Both the position numbers and the translations under genes were made by a program. This document shows, piece after piece, positions 29,529 through 37,714 of a DNA stretch of 64,000 nt (position 1 is the stretch's first letter; every line of letters starts with the position of its first letter). Location of the stretch: assembly GCF_030373545.1 (NCBI RefSeq), contig NZ_JAUDCO010000006.1, positions 111,411-175,410 on the forward strand, read 5' to 3'. Origin of the DNA: Collinsella tanakaei (GTDB lineage Bacteria > Actinomycetota > Coriobacteriia > Coriobacteriales > Coriobacteriaceae). A model generated the notes under the pieces. It saw nothing but the letters and a program-made list of their open reading frames with translations, did no database searches and had not been told where the DNA came from.

Positions 29529-30638
29529 ATGATCAACAGCAAGGCCATCGGTTACATCACAGCCAACTACACCGCCCTTAAGCAGGAGACCCTGCTCGAG
29601 AGCCGTCCCATCGCCTCGGTCCCCGTTATGGGCCGCTACCGCCTGATCGACTTCCCGCTGTCCAACATGGCCAACGCGGGCATCAAGACGGTCGGTCTCG
29701 TGATGCCGGGCAACTATCGCTCCATCATCGACCACGTCGGCCATGGCAAGGACTGGGGCCTGGACCGCAAGCGCGGCGGCCTGTTCCCCCTGCCCGGCAA
29801 CCCCTACGGCACCACCAAGACCGGCATGCGCTTCCTGCTTCGCGACATCATCTCCAACAAGACGCTGTTCCAGCGCGCCAAGGAGCCCTATGTCGTGCTC
29901 ATGGGGTCCAACATCATCTTCAACATGGACCTCAACGCCGTCATCGACGCCCATGAGGCGAGCGGCGTGGGCATCACCATGGTCTACGTCAAGGCCGAGC
30001 GCGACCACGAGGAGGCCTGCTCGCTCGTGATCGGCGACGCCGGGCGCGTCCAGCAGGTCCGCGAGGGCTGCAAGTACGGTGACAACAAGTTCATCGACTG
30101 CTTCGTCATCAACCGCGACCTGCTGCTCCAGATCATCGACCGCTATGCAAGCGCCGACTACCTCGACATCTTCGAGGCGATCGCGTCCGACTTCAGCCGC
30201 ATCGACGTCTGCAGCTATGAGTTCAAGGGCCTCGCGGTCGGCATGTTCGACCAGACGACCTACTACCAGCGCAGCATGGAGATGCTCGATCCGGTCATCA
30301 ACAACCAGCTGTTCCGCAAGGATCGCCCGGTCCTTACCAAGGCCCACGATGCACCCCCTGCGAAGTACGCCGCCGGCTCCATCGCCTGCAACTCCCGTAT
30401 CTCCGCGGGCTGCGAGATCATGGGCACCGTGCGCAACTCGATCCTGTCCCGTGGCGTTGTCGTCGAGTCCGGCGCCAACGTCATCAACAGCATCATCATG
30501 CAGGGCGTCATCATCAAGAGCGGCGCCCGCGTGGAGAATGCGATCATCGACAAGAACAACGTCGTGCCCGCCAACACCGAGCTGCGCGGTACGCCCGACG
30601 CCATTCTCTCGGTCGGCAAGGCGCCCATCACCGCGTAG
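29529..30638 (+). CDS. glgD: ADP-glucose pyrophosphorylase subunit GlgD
   Basis: 369 residues, related to GlgC but without the GGxGxRL pyrophosphate loop: the N-terminus is INSKAIGYITANY. It keeps PIASVPVMGRYRLIDFPLSNM and the beta-helix end. In Clostridia and Bacilli GlgD is a regulatory or low-activity partner that raises GlgC activity. The start at 29529 follows GGGGGA and sits four bases after the glgC stop, closely coupled. GlgD is uncommon in Actinobacteria in the strict sense, so its presence agrees with Coriobacteriia or with transfer from Firmicutes. Confidence 0.94.
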   Translation: MINSKAIGYITANYTALKQETLLESRPIASVPVMGRYRLIDFPLSNMANAGIKTVGLVMPGNYRSIIDHVGHGKDWGLDRKRGGLFPLPGNPYGTTKTGMRFLLRDIISNKTLFQRAKEPYVVLMGSNIIFNMDLNAVIDAHEASGVGITMVYVKAERDHEEACSLVIGDAGRVQQVREGCKYGDNKFIDCFVINRDLLLQIIDRYASADYLDIFEAIASDFSRIDVCSYEFKGLAVGMFDQTTYYQRSMEMLDPVINNQLFRKDRPVLTKAHDAPPAKYAAGSIACNSRISAGCEIMGTVRNSILSRGVVVESGANVINSIIMQGVIIKSGARVENAIIDKNNVVPANTELRGTPDAILSVGKAPITA

Positions 30639-30695
30639 GCGCATGTTACTAAATGACCCCTCAGCACCCGTACTCGTCGATTAGGGGTATCATTG

Positions 30696-30727
30696 AATCG
30701 CCGCTCGGCATCAGCCGGGCGGCGATT
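30696..30727 (+). terminator. Hairpin between glgD and glgA
   Basis: AATCGCCGC (30696-30704) pairs with GCGGCGATT (30719-30727). Only a short T-run follows. It may cut transcription partly or protect the mRNA. A TATCAT just before it (30689-30694) could be a promoter for glgA. Confidence 0.45.
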
Positions 30728-30760
30728 TGCCGATAGATGAAGAAAACAGGAGAGATTTTC

Positions 30761-33088
30761 ATGGCAAAGAAGCTTAACGTTGTGTTCGCGAGCGCTGAGG
30801 CCGCGCCGTTCGTCAAGACCGGTGGCCTGGGCGACGTCGCCGGTTCCCTGCCCGCCTCCCTCGTCGAGGCCGGTGCCAATGTCATCGTCATGGTCCCCAA
30901 GTACTCGACCATCGCCCAGACCTACAAGGATCAGATGGAGCACGTGGGTGAGTTCTACGTGCCGTTGGGCTGGCGCAACGAGTACTGCGGCCTGGAGCGT
31001 CTCGTCTACGATGGCGTGACCTATCTGTTCCTCGACAACGAGCACTATTTCGACCGCAGCTATCCGTATGGCTTCTTCGATGACGGCGAGCGCTTCGCCT
31101 TCTTCTCCAAGGCCATCTGCGAGAGCCTGCAGTACCTGCCCGACGGCTTCATGTGCGACGTGCTGCACTGCAACGACTGGCACACCGCGCTCGCGCCCGT
31201 GTTCCTGCGCGAGTTCTATATGGCCAACCCCCTGTACCAGAACGTGAAGACCGTCTTCTCGATTCACAACATCGCCTTCCAGGGCCAGTTCACCGACATG
31301 CTGCTGGGTGACGTGCTCGGCCTCTCCCACATCGAGCCGGCCGTGCGCCAGCTGCGCTGCGACGAGCGCTCCATCAACTACATGCAGGGCGCGCTGAACT
31401 ATACCGACGCCATCACGACCGTCTCCCCCACCTATGCCTGGGAGATCCGCACGCCCGAGTTCGGCGAGGGCCTCGACGGCACCCTGCGCCGTCGTGAGAG
31501 CATCCTGTCCGGCATCCTGAACGGTCTTGACACCAAGCGCAACGACCCGGCGACCGACGACCGCATCCACGCCAACTACACGCGCGAGGACCGCTCCGGC
31601 AAGGCCGCCTGCAAGGCGGCGCTCCAGGCTGAGCTGGGCCTCGAGGTGCGCGACGACCGTCCCCTGATGGTCATGGTGACGCGCCTTACCCGCCAGAAGG
31701 GCATGGACCTTGTCACCTATTCGCTTGACCGCATCCTGTCCGGCGGCGTTCAGGTGGCTGTGCTCGGCACGGGTGACGCGGAGTACGAGGAGGCGCTTCG
31801 TTACTTCGAGCGCACCTATCCGGGCACCATGGCCGCGCGCATCGAGTTCGATCCGTTCCTTTCGCAGCGCATGTACTCGGGCGCCGACATGTTCCTCATG
31901 CCGTCGCTGTTTGAGCCCTGCGGCCTGTCCCAGATGATCGCCATGCGCTACGGCACCCTGCCGATCGTGCGCGAGACCGGCGGCCTGAAGGACACCGTCA
32001 TCCCGTACAACATGTTTACCGGCGAGGGCACGGGCTTCACGTTTACGCACTTCAACGGCGACGAGATGGGCGATGCCGTCTTCCGCGCCGCCCGCACCTT
32101 CTGGGACGACAAGGACGCCTGGAACAAGCTGGTCGACAACGCCATGTCCGCCGACTTCAGCTGGACGCGCTCCGCTGCCCAGTACATGGACCTGTACTAC
32201 GGTCTGCATCCCGAGATCGAGCGCTTCGTCCCTTTTGCGGCTGAGCCCGAGGCTACCGCTGAGGCTCCTGCGGAGGACCAGGCTGCGCCGGCTGACGAGA
32301 AGAAGGCTGACGAGGCGGCGTCCGCTGCCGAGGTGAAGGCTGAGGACAAGCCCGCTGCCGAGGCTCCGGACGTCGAAGTGAAGCCTGAAGCCAAGCCGGC
32401 CGCGAAGAAGCCGGCCGCCAAGAAGGCGACTACGACCAAGGCTGCCGCCACCAAGACCACCGCTGCCAAGACCACGACCAAGACTGCGGTGACCAAGACC
32501 ACCGCGTCCGCGTCCGCGACGGCGAAGACGACCACGAAGGCCACCGCCGCCAAGACCACGACGACGAAGAAGGCGACGGCCGCGAAGACCACGACCGCAG
32601 CCGCGACCACCGAAGCCGAGAAGCCCGCCGCCAAGACGACCAAGGCTGCTGCCACCAAGACCGCGTCCGCCAAGGCCACCATGACCAAGGCGACCGCGAA
32701 GACCGTCGCAGCAGACGCAGCAGCGACTGAGGCCGAGGCCAAGCCCGCGACCAAGAAGGCGACCGCCACGACCAAGAAGGCCGCTGCCTCCAAGACCGCC
32801 ACTGCTGCGAAGGCCGCCACTGCTACGAAGACAGCGACGACCAAGGCCGCAACCACCAAGGCTGCGGCAACGACCACCAAGGCTGCGGCAACGACCACCA
32901 AGGCTGCGGCAACGACCGCCAAGGCTGCGGCAACGACCACCAAGGCTGCGGCAACGACCGCCAAGAGCGCGGCCACCAAGGCTGCCGCTGCTGAAACCAA
33001 GAAGGTCGAGGCGCCTGCGGAGAAGCCCGCTCCCAAGGCGACCAGCGTCTCTGCCGCGCGCAAGACCACGACCCGCAAGAAGCGCTAA
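30761..33088 (+). CDS. glgA: Glycogen synthase with a very long Lys/Ala/Thr tail
   Basis: 775 residues. The GT5 synthase (about 1-485) has VKTGGLGDVAGSLP (the ADP-glucose loop), HCNDWHTALAPVF, MVTRLTRQKGMDL and LFEPCGLSQMIAMRYG. It adds glucose from ADP-glucose to glycogen. Usual length is about 480, so roughly 285 residues are extra. They begin acidic (AEAPAEDQ) and become a Lys/Ala/Thr-rich, histone-like tail ending RKTTTRKKR. Five 21-base repeats lie in it (32857-32965). The start at 30761 has CAGGAGA eight bases upstream; the upstream ATG has none. A terminator follows. Confidence 0.95.
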   Translation: MAKKLNVVFASAEAAPFVKTGGLGDVAGSLPASLVEAGANVIVMVPKYSTIAQTYKDQMEHVGEFYVPLGWRNEYCGLERLVYDGVTYLFLDNEHYFDRSYPYGFFDDGERFAFFSKAICESLQYLPDGFMCDVLHCNDWHTALAPVFLREFYMANPLYQNVKTVFSIHNIAFQGQFTDMLLGDVLGLSHIEPAVRQLRCDERSINYMQGALNYTDAITTVSPTYAWEIRTPEFGEGLDGTLRRRESILSGILNGLDTKRNDPATDDRIHANYTREDRSGKAACKAALQAELGLEVRDDRPLMVMVTRLTRQKGMDLVTYSLDRILSGGVQVAVLGTGDAEYEEALRYFERTYPGTMAARIEFDPFLSQRMYSGADMFLMPSLFEPCGLSQMIAMRYGTLPIVRETGGLKDTVIPYNMFTGEGTGFTFTHFNGDEMGDAVFRAARTFWDDKDAWNKLVDNAMSADFSWTRSAAQYMDLYYGLHPEIERFVPFAAEPEATAEAPAEDQAAPADEKKADEAASAAEVKAEDKPAAEAPDVEVKPEAKPAAKKPAAKKATTTKAAATKTTAAKTTTKTAVTKTTASASATAKTTTKATAAKTTTTKKATAAKTTTAAATTEAEKPAAKTTKAAATKTASAKATMTKATAKTVAADAAATEAEAKPATKKATATTKKAAASKTATAAKAATATKTATTKAATTKAAATTTKAAATTTKAAATTAKAAATTTKAAATTAKSAATKAAAAETKKVEAPAEKPAPKATSVSAARKTTTRKKR
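32857..32965 (+). repeat. 21-base tandem repeats inside glgA
   Basis: Five consecutive, almost identical units, read as GCAACGACCACCAAGGCTGC plus G, encode the seven-residue repeat ATTTKAA, two of them changed to ATTAKAA. The units keep frame, so copy-number change by slippage would lengthen or shorten the tail in steps of seven residues. Confidence 0.85.
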
Positions 33089-33113
33089 GAATCGCTTTTG
33101 TCATAGCGCACGC

Positions 33114-33145
33114 AAAGGGCGGACCTCGTGTCCGCCCTTTTCTTG
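33114..33145 (+). terminator. glgA terminator
   Basis: AAAGGGCGGA (33114-33123) pairs with TCCGCCCTTT (33131-33140), then TTCTTG. It ends the glycogen operon. Confidence 0.85.
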
Positions 33146-33240
33146 TTCATGGCAGAGATCGGCTCTCCCCCATTTCTGTTCATCCGCACCGTATGACAGG
33201 GGGAATTTCCCGCTCAGTGTCTGGACAATCCCCAAACATC

Positions 33241-33660
33241 CCAATGCTGTGCGAGCCCCTATATGGCATGCAAGGCCCTGATGCGACACGGCGAGCTCCG
33301 ACGCGGCGCCGAAAGACCCAACGTCTAATGGCAAGCCCTGTCGTGACAGCGAAGACTCTGCTATGACATGCGACGCCCCGGCTCGCCACGTGAAGCCCTG
33401 GCGCGACAGCAGGAACCTCTGCTCGACGGCTGAAACCCCAGCGCGACACGTGGGACTCCAGCGTGACGGCTGAGGCCCCAGCGCGACACAAACCCGCTCT
33501 GCAACCGGTTGCGATGTCGCCGTGGGGTTTCCCATGTCACGACAGGGTTTCCCATGTCACGACAGGGTTTCCCATGCCATAGCGGGCTTTTCCCTTTCAC
33601 TGTAGGGCTTCACATGTCACCGTGGGGTTTTCGCTGTCGCGCCAGGGCTTTTCGGACAAA
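33241..33660. repeat. 20-bp degenerate tandem array with a polarity switch
   Basis: From about 33241 to 33500 thirteen 20-base units follow one another in fixed register (for example GCGCGACACGTGGGACTCCA at 33441). At 33501-33512 lies the perfect palindrome GCAACCGGTTGC. From about 33521 to 33660 seven units of the same kind run in the opposite orientation (for example GACAGGGTTTCCCATGTCAC at 33541). There are no spacers, so it is not CRISPR. A period of 20 does not keep a reading frame, so it is not a protein repeat. Confidence 0.85.
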
Positions 33661-33836
33661 ACGACCTTCGCGTACACCCAAATCGTCAGACTTACTCGAA
33701 AAAATCAGCGATTGGCTGTTGCGCATCGGTATCCGGCTGTCTATTTACGATAGACTTGAACCTGTATGTGAATGTCGCGCCTCTGGGTACGGTCTCGGCC
33801 GTCCGCAGGCGTATCGATAGCGCAAGGATAACCTAC

Positions 33837-36800
33837 ATGAAGCTTCGTCATAACAGCAGGCTCCCGCAGTTCCGCTCGCCGTTTGGCGCCGTGGAAGCGG
33901 GAACAAGCGTGACGCTGGCGCTCGAGGTCTACAAGGAGGACGCCGCGGGCATTGAGTGCACGCTGCGCACCTGGGTGGACGGCGTCGGTGAGTCCCTGTA
34001 CCCCATGACTTCAGACGGCAAGGGTATGTACACCGTAACCGTCACGTTCGACGAGACGCAAATCGTCTGGTACAGCTTCATCGTCCGCACCATGGACGGT
34101 TTCGAGCTTCGCGTCGGCGCACCGCAGGGTGCGACCGGCGGCGAAGGCGTCGCCTACGACTACGACAACGTCCCTTCGTTCCAGATCACCGTCTACCGCC
34201 ATCGCGCGCACCGCCCCTCCTGGTACGAGCGCGGCATCGTCTACCAGATCTTCCCCGATCGCTATGCGCGCGACGAGGACTGGAAGCAGCGGGCCCTCGA
34301 GCGCCTCGCGCACCCGCGTCGCGGCTGCGAGCAGCATATCGTCGAGGACTGGGACAAACCGCCCGTCTACGACCGTGACGAGACCGGCGATATCCGCAGC
34401 TGGGACTTTTACGGCGGCTCCCTGCGCGGCATCGAGGAGCATCTCCCCCATCTCGCTGAGATGGGCATCACCGCGCTGTACCTCAACCCCATCTTCGAGG
34501 CGGCGAGCAACCACCGCTACGACACCGCCGACTACATGAAGATCGATCAGCTGCTGGGCACCGAGGAGGATTTCCGCCGTCTGTGCGTCTCGGCACGTCG
34601 GTTTGGCATCTCCATCATCCTCGATGGGGTGTTCAACCATACCGGCAGCGACTCGGTCTACTTCAACGCCTTCGGTAACTATCCCGAGCCGGGCGCCTGG
34701 TCCGGCGACAAGGACTCCGAGTGGCGCGATGCGTTTCGCATCAACGAGGACGGCACCTACGACTGCTGGTGGGGCGTGGGCAACATGCCCGCCGTCAACC
34801 AGCGCTCCGAAGCGATTCGCGAGCTGATCTTGGGCCCCAACGGCGTCATCCGCTACTGGCTTCGCGCCGGCGCCCGCGGCTGGCGCCTGGATGTCGCCGA
34901 CGAGCTGTCCGACGAGATGCTCGACGGCATCAAAGCGGCAGCCACCCAGGAGAAGGCCGATGCGCTCGTGCTCGGCGAGGTCTGGGAGGACGCCTCCAAC
35001 AAGATCGCCTACGGCCATCTTCGCCACTACCTGCTGGGCGACGAGCTCGACTCGGCCATGAACTACCCGTTCCGCGACCTTGTGCTCGGCCTGCTGACCG
35101 GTGAGGGCAACAGCTACACCGCCTACCACGCCGCGGAGGCCATCGAATCGCTGCGCGAGAACTACCCGCGCGAGGCGCTGTACTGCGCTCTCAACCTGCT
35201 GGGCAGCCATGACCGTCCCCGTATCACGTCGGTTCTCGGCGGCTTGCCCGACATCGACGCCCTGCCCGAGGAGCAGCGCAGCACGTGGCGCCTTTCGAGC
35301 GAGGCGCTCGGCCTCGCGAAGAGCCGCTTCTGGTTGGCATCGCTCATGCAGATGACGTTCGCGGGTGTGCCGTCCATCTACTACGGCGACGAGGCGGGCG
35401 TCCAGGGCCTGACCGATCCGGGCAATCGCGCCACGTATCCGTGGGGCCACGAGGACCTCGACTTCTTCAACATGGTGCGCGACACCGTCGCGCTCCGTCG
35501 CGCCCTGCCCCTGTTCACCACCGGCGACATCGAGGCGTGCGCGCTCAACGACGACGTCCTCATGTACACGCGCCGCGCCGAGGACGGACAGACCGCCAGC
35601 GTCCTCATCAACCGCAGCCTCGGTCAAACCCATACCGTTCGCATCCCCGCCCTGGGCGAGATGGGCATCGACGTCATCGGCGGTCGCGACCTTGTCCCCG
35701 CCGACGACGGCACCGTCGAGATCAAGCTGTGGCCGCTGGGCAGCGCCGTCGCCTACTTCCACGACACCCAGCGCCTGCAGAAGCCCCTCGCCCATGGCTG
35801 GGGCGTGGTGTGCCACATCACGTCGGTTCCCAACGGTGACAAGCCCGGAACCCTGGGCGCGCCCGCTCGGCGCTTCATCGACCATCTGGCCGACATGGGG
35901 GCTCATTACTGGCAGGTGCTTCCCGTCAACCCGACCGATGCCTATGGCTCGCCCTACGCCGGCCCCTCGGCATTTGCCGGCAACATCGCCCTGCTCGAGG
36001 AGACCGATGAGCAGCTGCGTGCCGAGTTTGCCGATTTCTTTGCCGAAGGCGGCGAGGACGATGCCGATTACCTTGCGTTCATGGAGCGCAACGAGGTCTG
36101 GTTGGATCCCTACTGCGCCTTCATGGCCATCAAAGACGCATCGCGCGGCGCGAGCCGCCATCGCTGGCCGCGCGCCTACGCGAGCTACGACGTGCGCATC
36201 CTCGACGACGCGCGCTTTATCGAGAACGGCCGCTTCCACGCCTTCGCCCAGTATCGCTTTGACACCGAGTGGCGCGAGCTGCGCGCCTACGCGCACGAGC
36301 GCGGCATCGAGATCATCGGCGACATCCCCATCTACGTGTCCGACGATTCCGCGGACGCCTGGAGCGAGCCGGACATGTTCTCCCTCTCCCCGTTCGGCAG
36401 GCCGACCGAGATCGCTGGAACCCCGCCCGATCGCTTCTCGGCAACCGGCCAGGTCTGGGGCAACCCGACCTATCGCTGGGACCGCATGCACGCCGACGGC
36501 TACACCTGGTGGATCGAGCGCCTGCGTCGTTCGCTCGAGCTCTACGACCGCGTGCGCCTCGACCACTTCCTGGGCTTCCAGTCCTACTTCAGCATCCCGG
36601 CGGGCAAGGACGGCAGCGCCGGTAGATGGCTGCCCGGTCCAGGCATCGACCTGTTCAAGCGCGCTCATCGCGAGTTCGGCCCGCTGCCGTTCATCGCAGA
36701 GGACCTGGGCTACCTCACCCCCGCCGTGCGCGCCCTGACCGCCTCGTGCGGCTTCCCGGGCATGGATGTCCTCGAGTTCGAGGATTACGATGTGCGCGAC

Positions 36801-37157
36801 GGCGTCAAGCCGGGCGCGGAGAAAATCGTCTACACCTCGACACACGACACCTCGACGCTTGTCGGCTGGACGGCCGCGCGCTGGGGTGCCGAGGATGAGC
36901 CCGAGAAGCAGGTCGAGCGTGCACGTGATATCGCCCGACTCGCCTTCGAGAGCCCTGCTTCCGTCGTCATGATGCCGCTGCAGGACGTCTTGCTGCTCGA
37001 TGACGACGCGCGCATGAACGTCCCGGGCACGACCGAGGGCAACTGGAGCTGGCAGGCAGACGAAAAGGCGGTCGCAGACGCCGTCGCTTGGATTCGCGAG
37101 CTCGCCGACGAGTGCGGCCGCACGGCCGGAAGCGAAGGCACCGCATCAAGCAAGTGA
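33837..37157 (+). CDS. GH13 maltodextrin glucosidase fused to GH77 4-alpha-glucanotransferase
   Basis: 1106 residues with two enzymes. An N-terminal beta domain (about 1-115) leads to a GH13 barrel: GIVYQIFPDRYA, DGVFNHTG, GWRLDVADE (nucleophile Asp352), LGEVWED (acid Glu381) and LLGSHDRPR, as in maltogenic/neopullulanase-type enzymes. From about residue 650 a GH77 domain of the MalQ family follows: GWGVVCHITSVPN, RLDHFLGF (Asp909), AEDLGYL (Glu955) and STHDTSTLVGW. Together they would trim and rejoin maltodextrins from glycogen or starch. The start at 33837 follows AAGGAT. MalQ and GH13 are normally separate. It lies after the glycogen operon, past a repeat array. Confidence 0.92.
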   Translation: MKLRHNSRLPQFRSPFGAVEAGTSVTLALEVYKEDAAGIECTLRTWVDGVGESLYPMTSDGKGMYTVTVTFDETQIVWYSFIVRTMDGFELRVGAPQGATGGEGVAYDYDNVPSFQITVYRHRAHRPSWYERGIVYQIFPDRYARDEDWKQRALERLAHPRRGCEQHIVEDWDKPPVYDRDETGDIRSWDFYGGSLRGIEEHLPHLAEMGITALYLNPIFEAASNHRYDTADYMKIDQLLGTEEDFRRLCVSARRFGISIILDGVFNHTGSDSVYFNAFGNYPEPGAWSGDKDSEWRDAFRINEDGTYDCWWGVGNMPAVNQRSEAIRELILGPNGVIRYWLRAGARGWRLDVADELSDEMLDGIKAAATQEKADALVLGEVWEDASNKIAYGHLRHYLLGDELDSAMNYPFRDLVLGLLTGEGNSYTAYHAAEAIESLRENYPREALYCALNLLGSHDRPRITSVLGGLPDIDALPEEQRSTWRLSSEALGLAKSRFWLASLMQMTFAGVPSIYYGDEAGVQGLTDPGNRATYPWGHEDLDFFNMVRDTVALRRALPLFTTGDIEACALNDDVLMYTRRAEDGQTASVLINRSLGQTHTVRIPALGEMGIDVIGGRDLVPADDGTVEIKLWPLGSAVAYFHDTQRLQKPLAHGWGVVCHITSVPNGDKPGTLGAPARRFIDHLADMGAHYWQVLPVNPTDAYGSPYAGPSAFAGNIALLEETDEQLRAEFADFFAEGGEDDADYLAFMERNEVWLDPYCAFMAIKDASRGASRHRWPRAYASYDVRILDDARFIENGRFHAFAQYRFDTEWRELRAYAHERGIEIIGDIPIYVSDDSADAWSEPDMFSLSPFGRPTEIAGTPPDRFSATGQVWGNPTYRWDRMHADGYTWWIERLRRSLELYDRVRLDHFLGFQSYFSIPAGKDGSAGRWLPGPGIDLFKRAHREFGPLPFIAEDLGYLTPAVRALTASCGFPGMDVLEFEDYDVRDGVKPGAEKIVYTSTHDTSTLVGWTAARWGAEDEPEKQVERARDIARLAFESPASVVMMPLQDVLLLDDDARMNVPGTTEGNWSWQADEKAVADAVAWIRELADECGRTAGSEGTASSK

Positions 37158-37182
37158 TGTGTGAAAACGCCCTCGCGAGCGT

Positions 37183-37210
37183 TTGCTGCCCGAGCGCTTT
37201 CGGGTACAGT
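37183..37210 (+). promoter_or_regulatory. Possible promoter of the zinc-ribbon gene
   Basis: TTGCTG (37183-37188) and TACAGT (37205-37210) are separated by 16 bases, an acceptable -35/-10 pair, 67 bases before the next start. A hairpin TCCCGCCGC/GCGGCGGGA lies between it and the gene. Confidence 0.4.
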
Positions 37211-37277
37211 ATGCAAGGTTGAACAATTCCCGCCGCCCTGTGCGGCGGGATCATGATGATGAAATCAGAGGTATCGA

Positions 37278-37541
37278 ATGGCTCGTTACGATTATCGCTG
37301 CACGTCGTGCGGCACGGTCTTTGAGGTCGAGCACGGCATGCTCGAGCGCCCCGAGATCCACTGTCCCTCCTGCGATGCGATTGCCGAGAAGGTCTTCAGC
37401 CCGAGCGGCATCGAGTTCAAGGGATCCGGCTTCTACAACACCGATCAGCGCGGCGGGAGCTCGAGCACCGCGGCGACCAGCGGCACCACCTCGAGCGATG
37501 CGGGTTGCGCCTGCGACAGCTGCCCGCACAAGGACAACTAG
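37278..37541 (+). CDS. FmdB-family zinc-ribbon regulator-like protein
   Basis: 87 residues. The N-terminus MARYDYRCTSCGTVFEVEH and the second pair CPSC give the four-cysteine FmdB zinc ribbon. The tail is Ser/Thr/Gly-rich and ends in CACDSCPH, a second cysteine cluster that may bind metal. FmdB was named for a regulator of formamidase; for most members the role is unknown. AGAGG lies seven bases before the ATG. It is a single gene with a probable promoter and terminator. Confidence 0.8.
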   Translation: MARYDYRCTSCGTVFEVEHGMLERPEIHCPSCDAIAEKVFSPSGIEFKGSGFYNTDQRGGSSSTAATSGTTSSDAGCACDSCPHKDN

Positions 37542-37568
37542 CGGCACCGAGCGGCAAAGGCTGAAATG

Positions 37569-37598
37569 AGGGGCGTCGACGCGTGTCGGCGCCCCTTT
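37569..37598 (+). terminator. Terminator after the FmdB-like gene
   Basis: AGGGGCG (37569-37575) pairs with CGCCCCT (37590-37596), followed by TTCG. The T-run is short. Confidence 0.55.
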
Positions 37599-37714
37599 CG
37601 TGTATAGAGCCCCAAAGGCGCTGTCACGCAGGAAGCGCTGAGCCGACGAAGGGCACGAGGCTTCTGCGTGATAGAACCCTTGAAGGGTTATGAACGGTAT
37701 CAACCGCGCGTGAG

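Noticed and set aside
33101..33600. Minus-strand open frames across the 20-base array
   Set aside because: They follow the repeat in shifting frame; a period of 20 cannot keep a reading frame, and there is no ribosome site.
33241..33660. CRISPR array
   Set aside because: Units abut directly without unique spacers, and polarity flips in the middle; no cas genes nearby.
34011..36845. Open frame of about 940 codons opposite the GH13-GH77 gene
   Set aside because: Mirror of the codon bias in the real gene; no motif or start signal.
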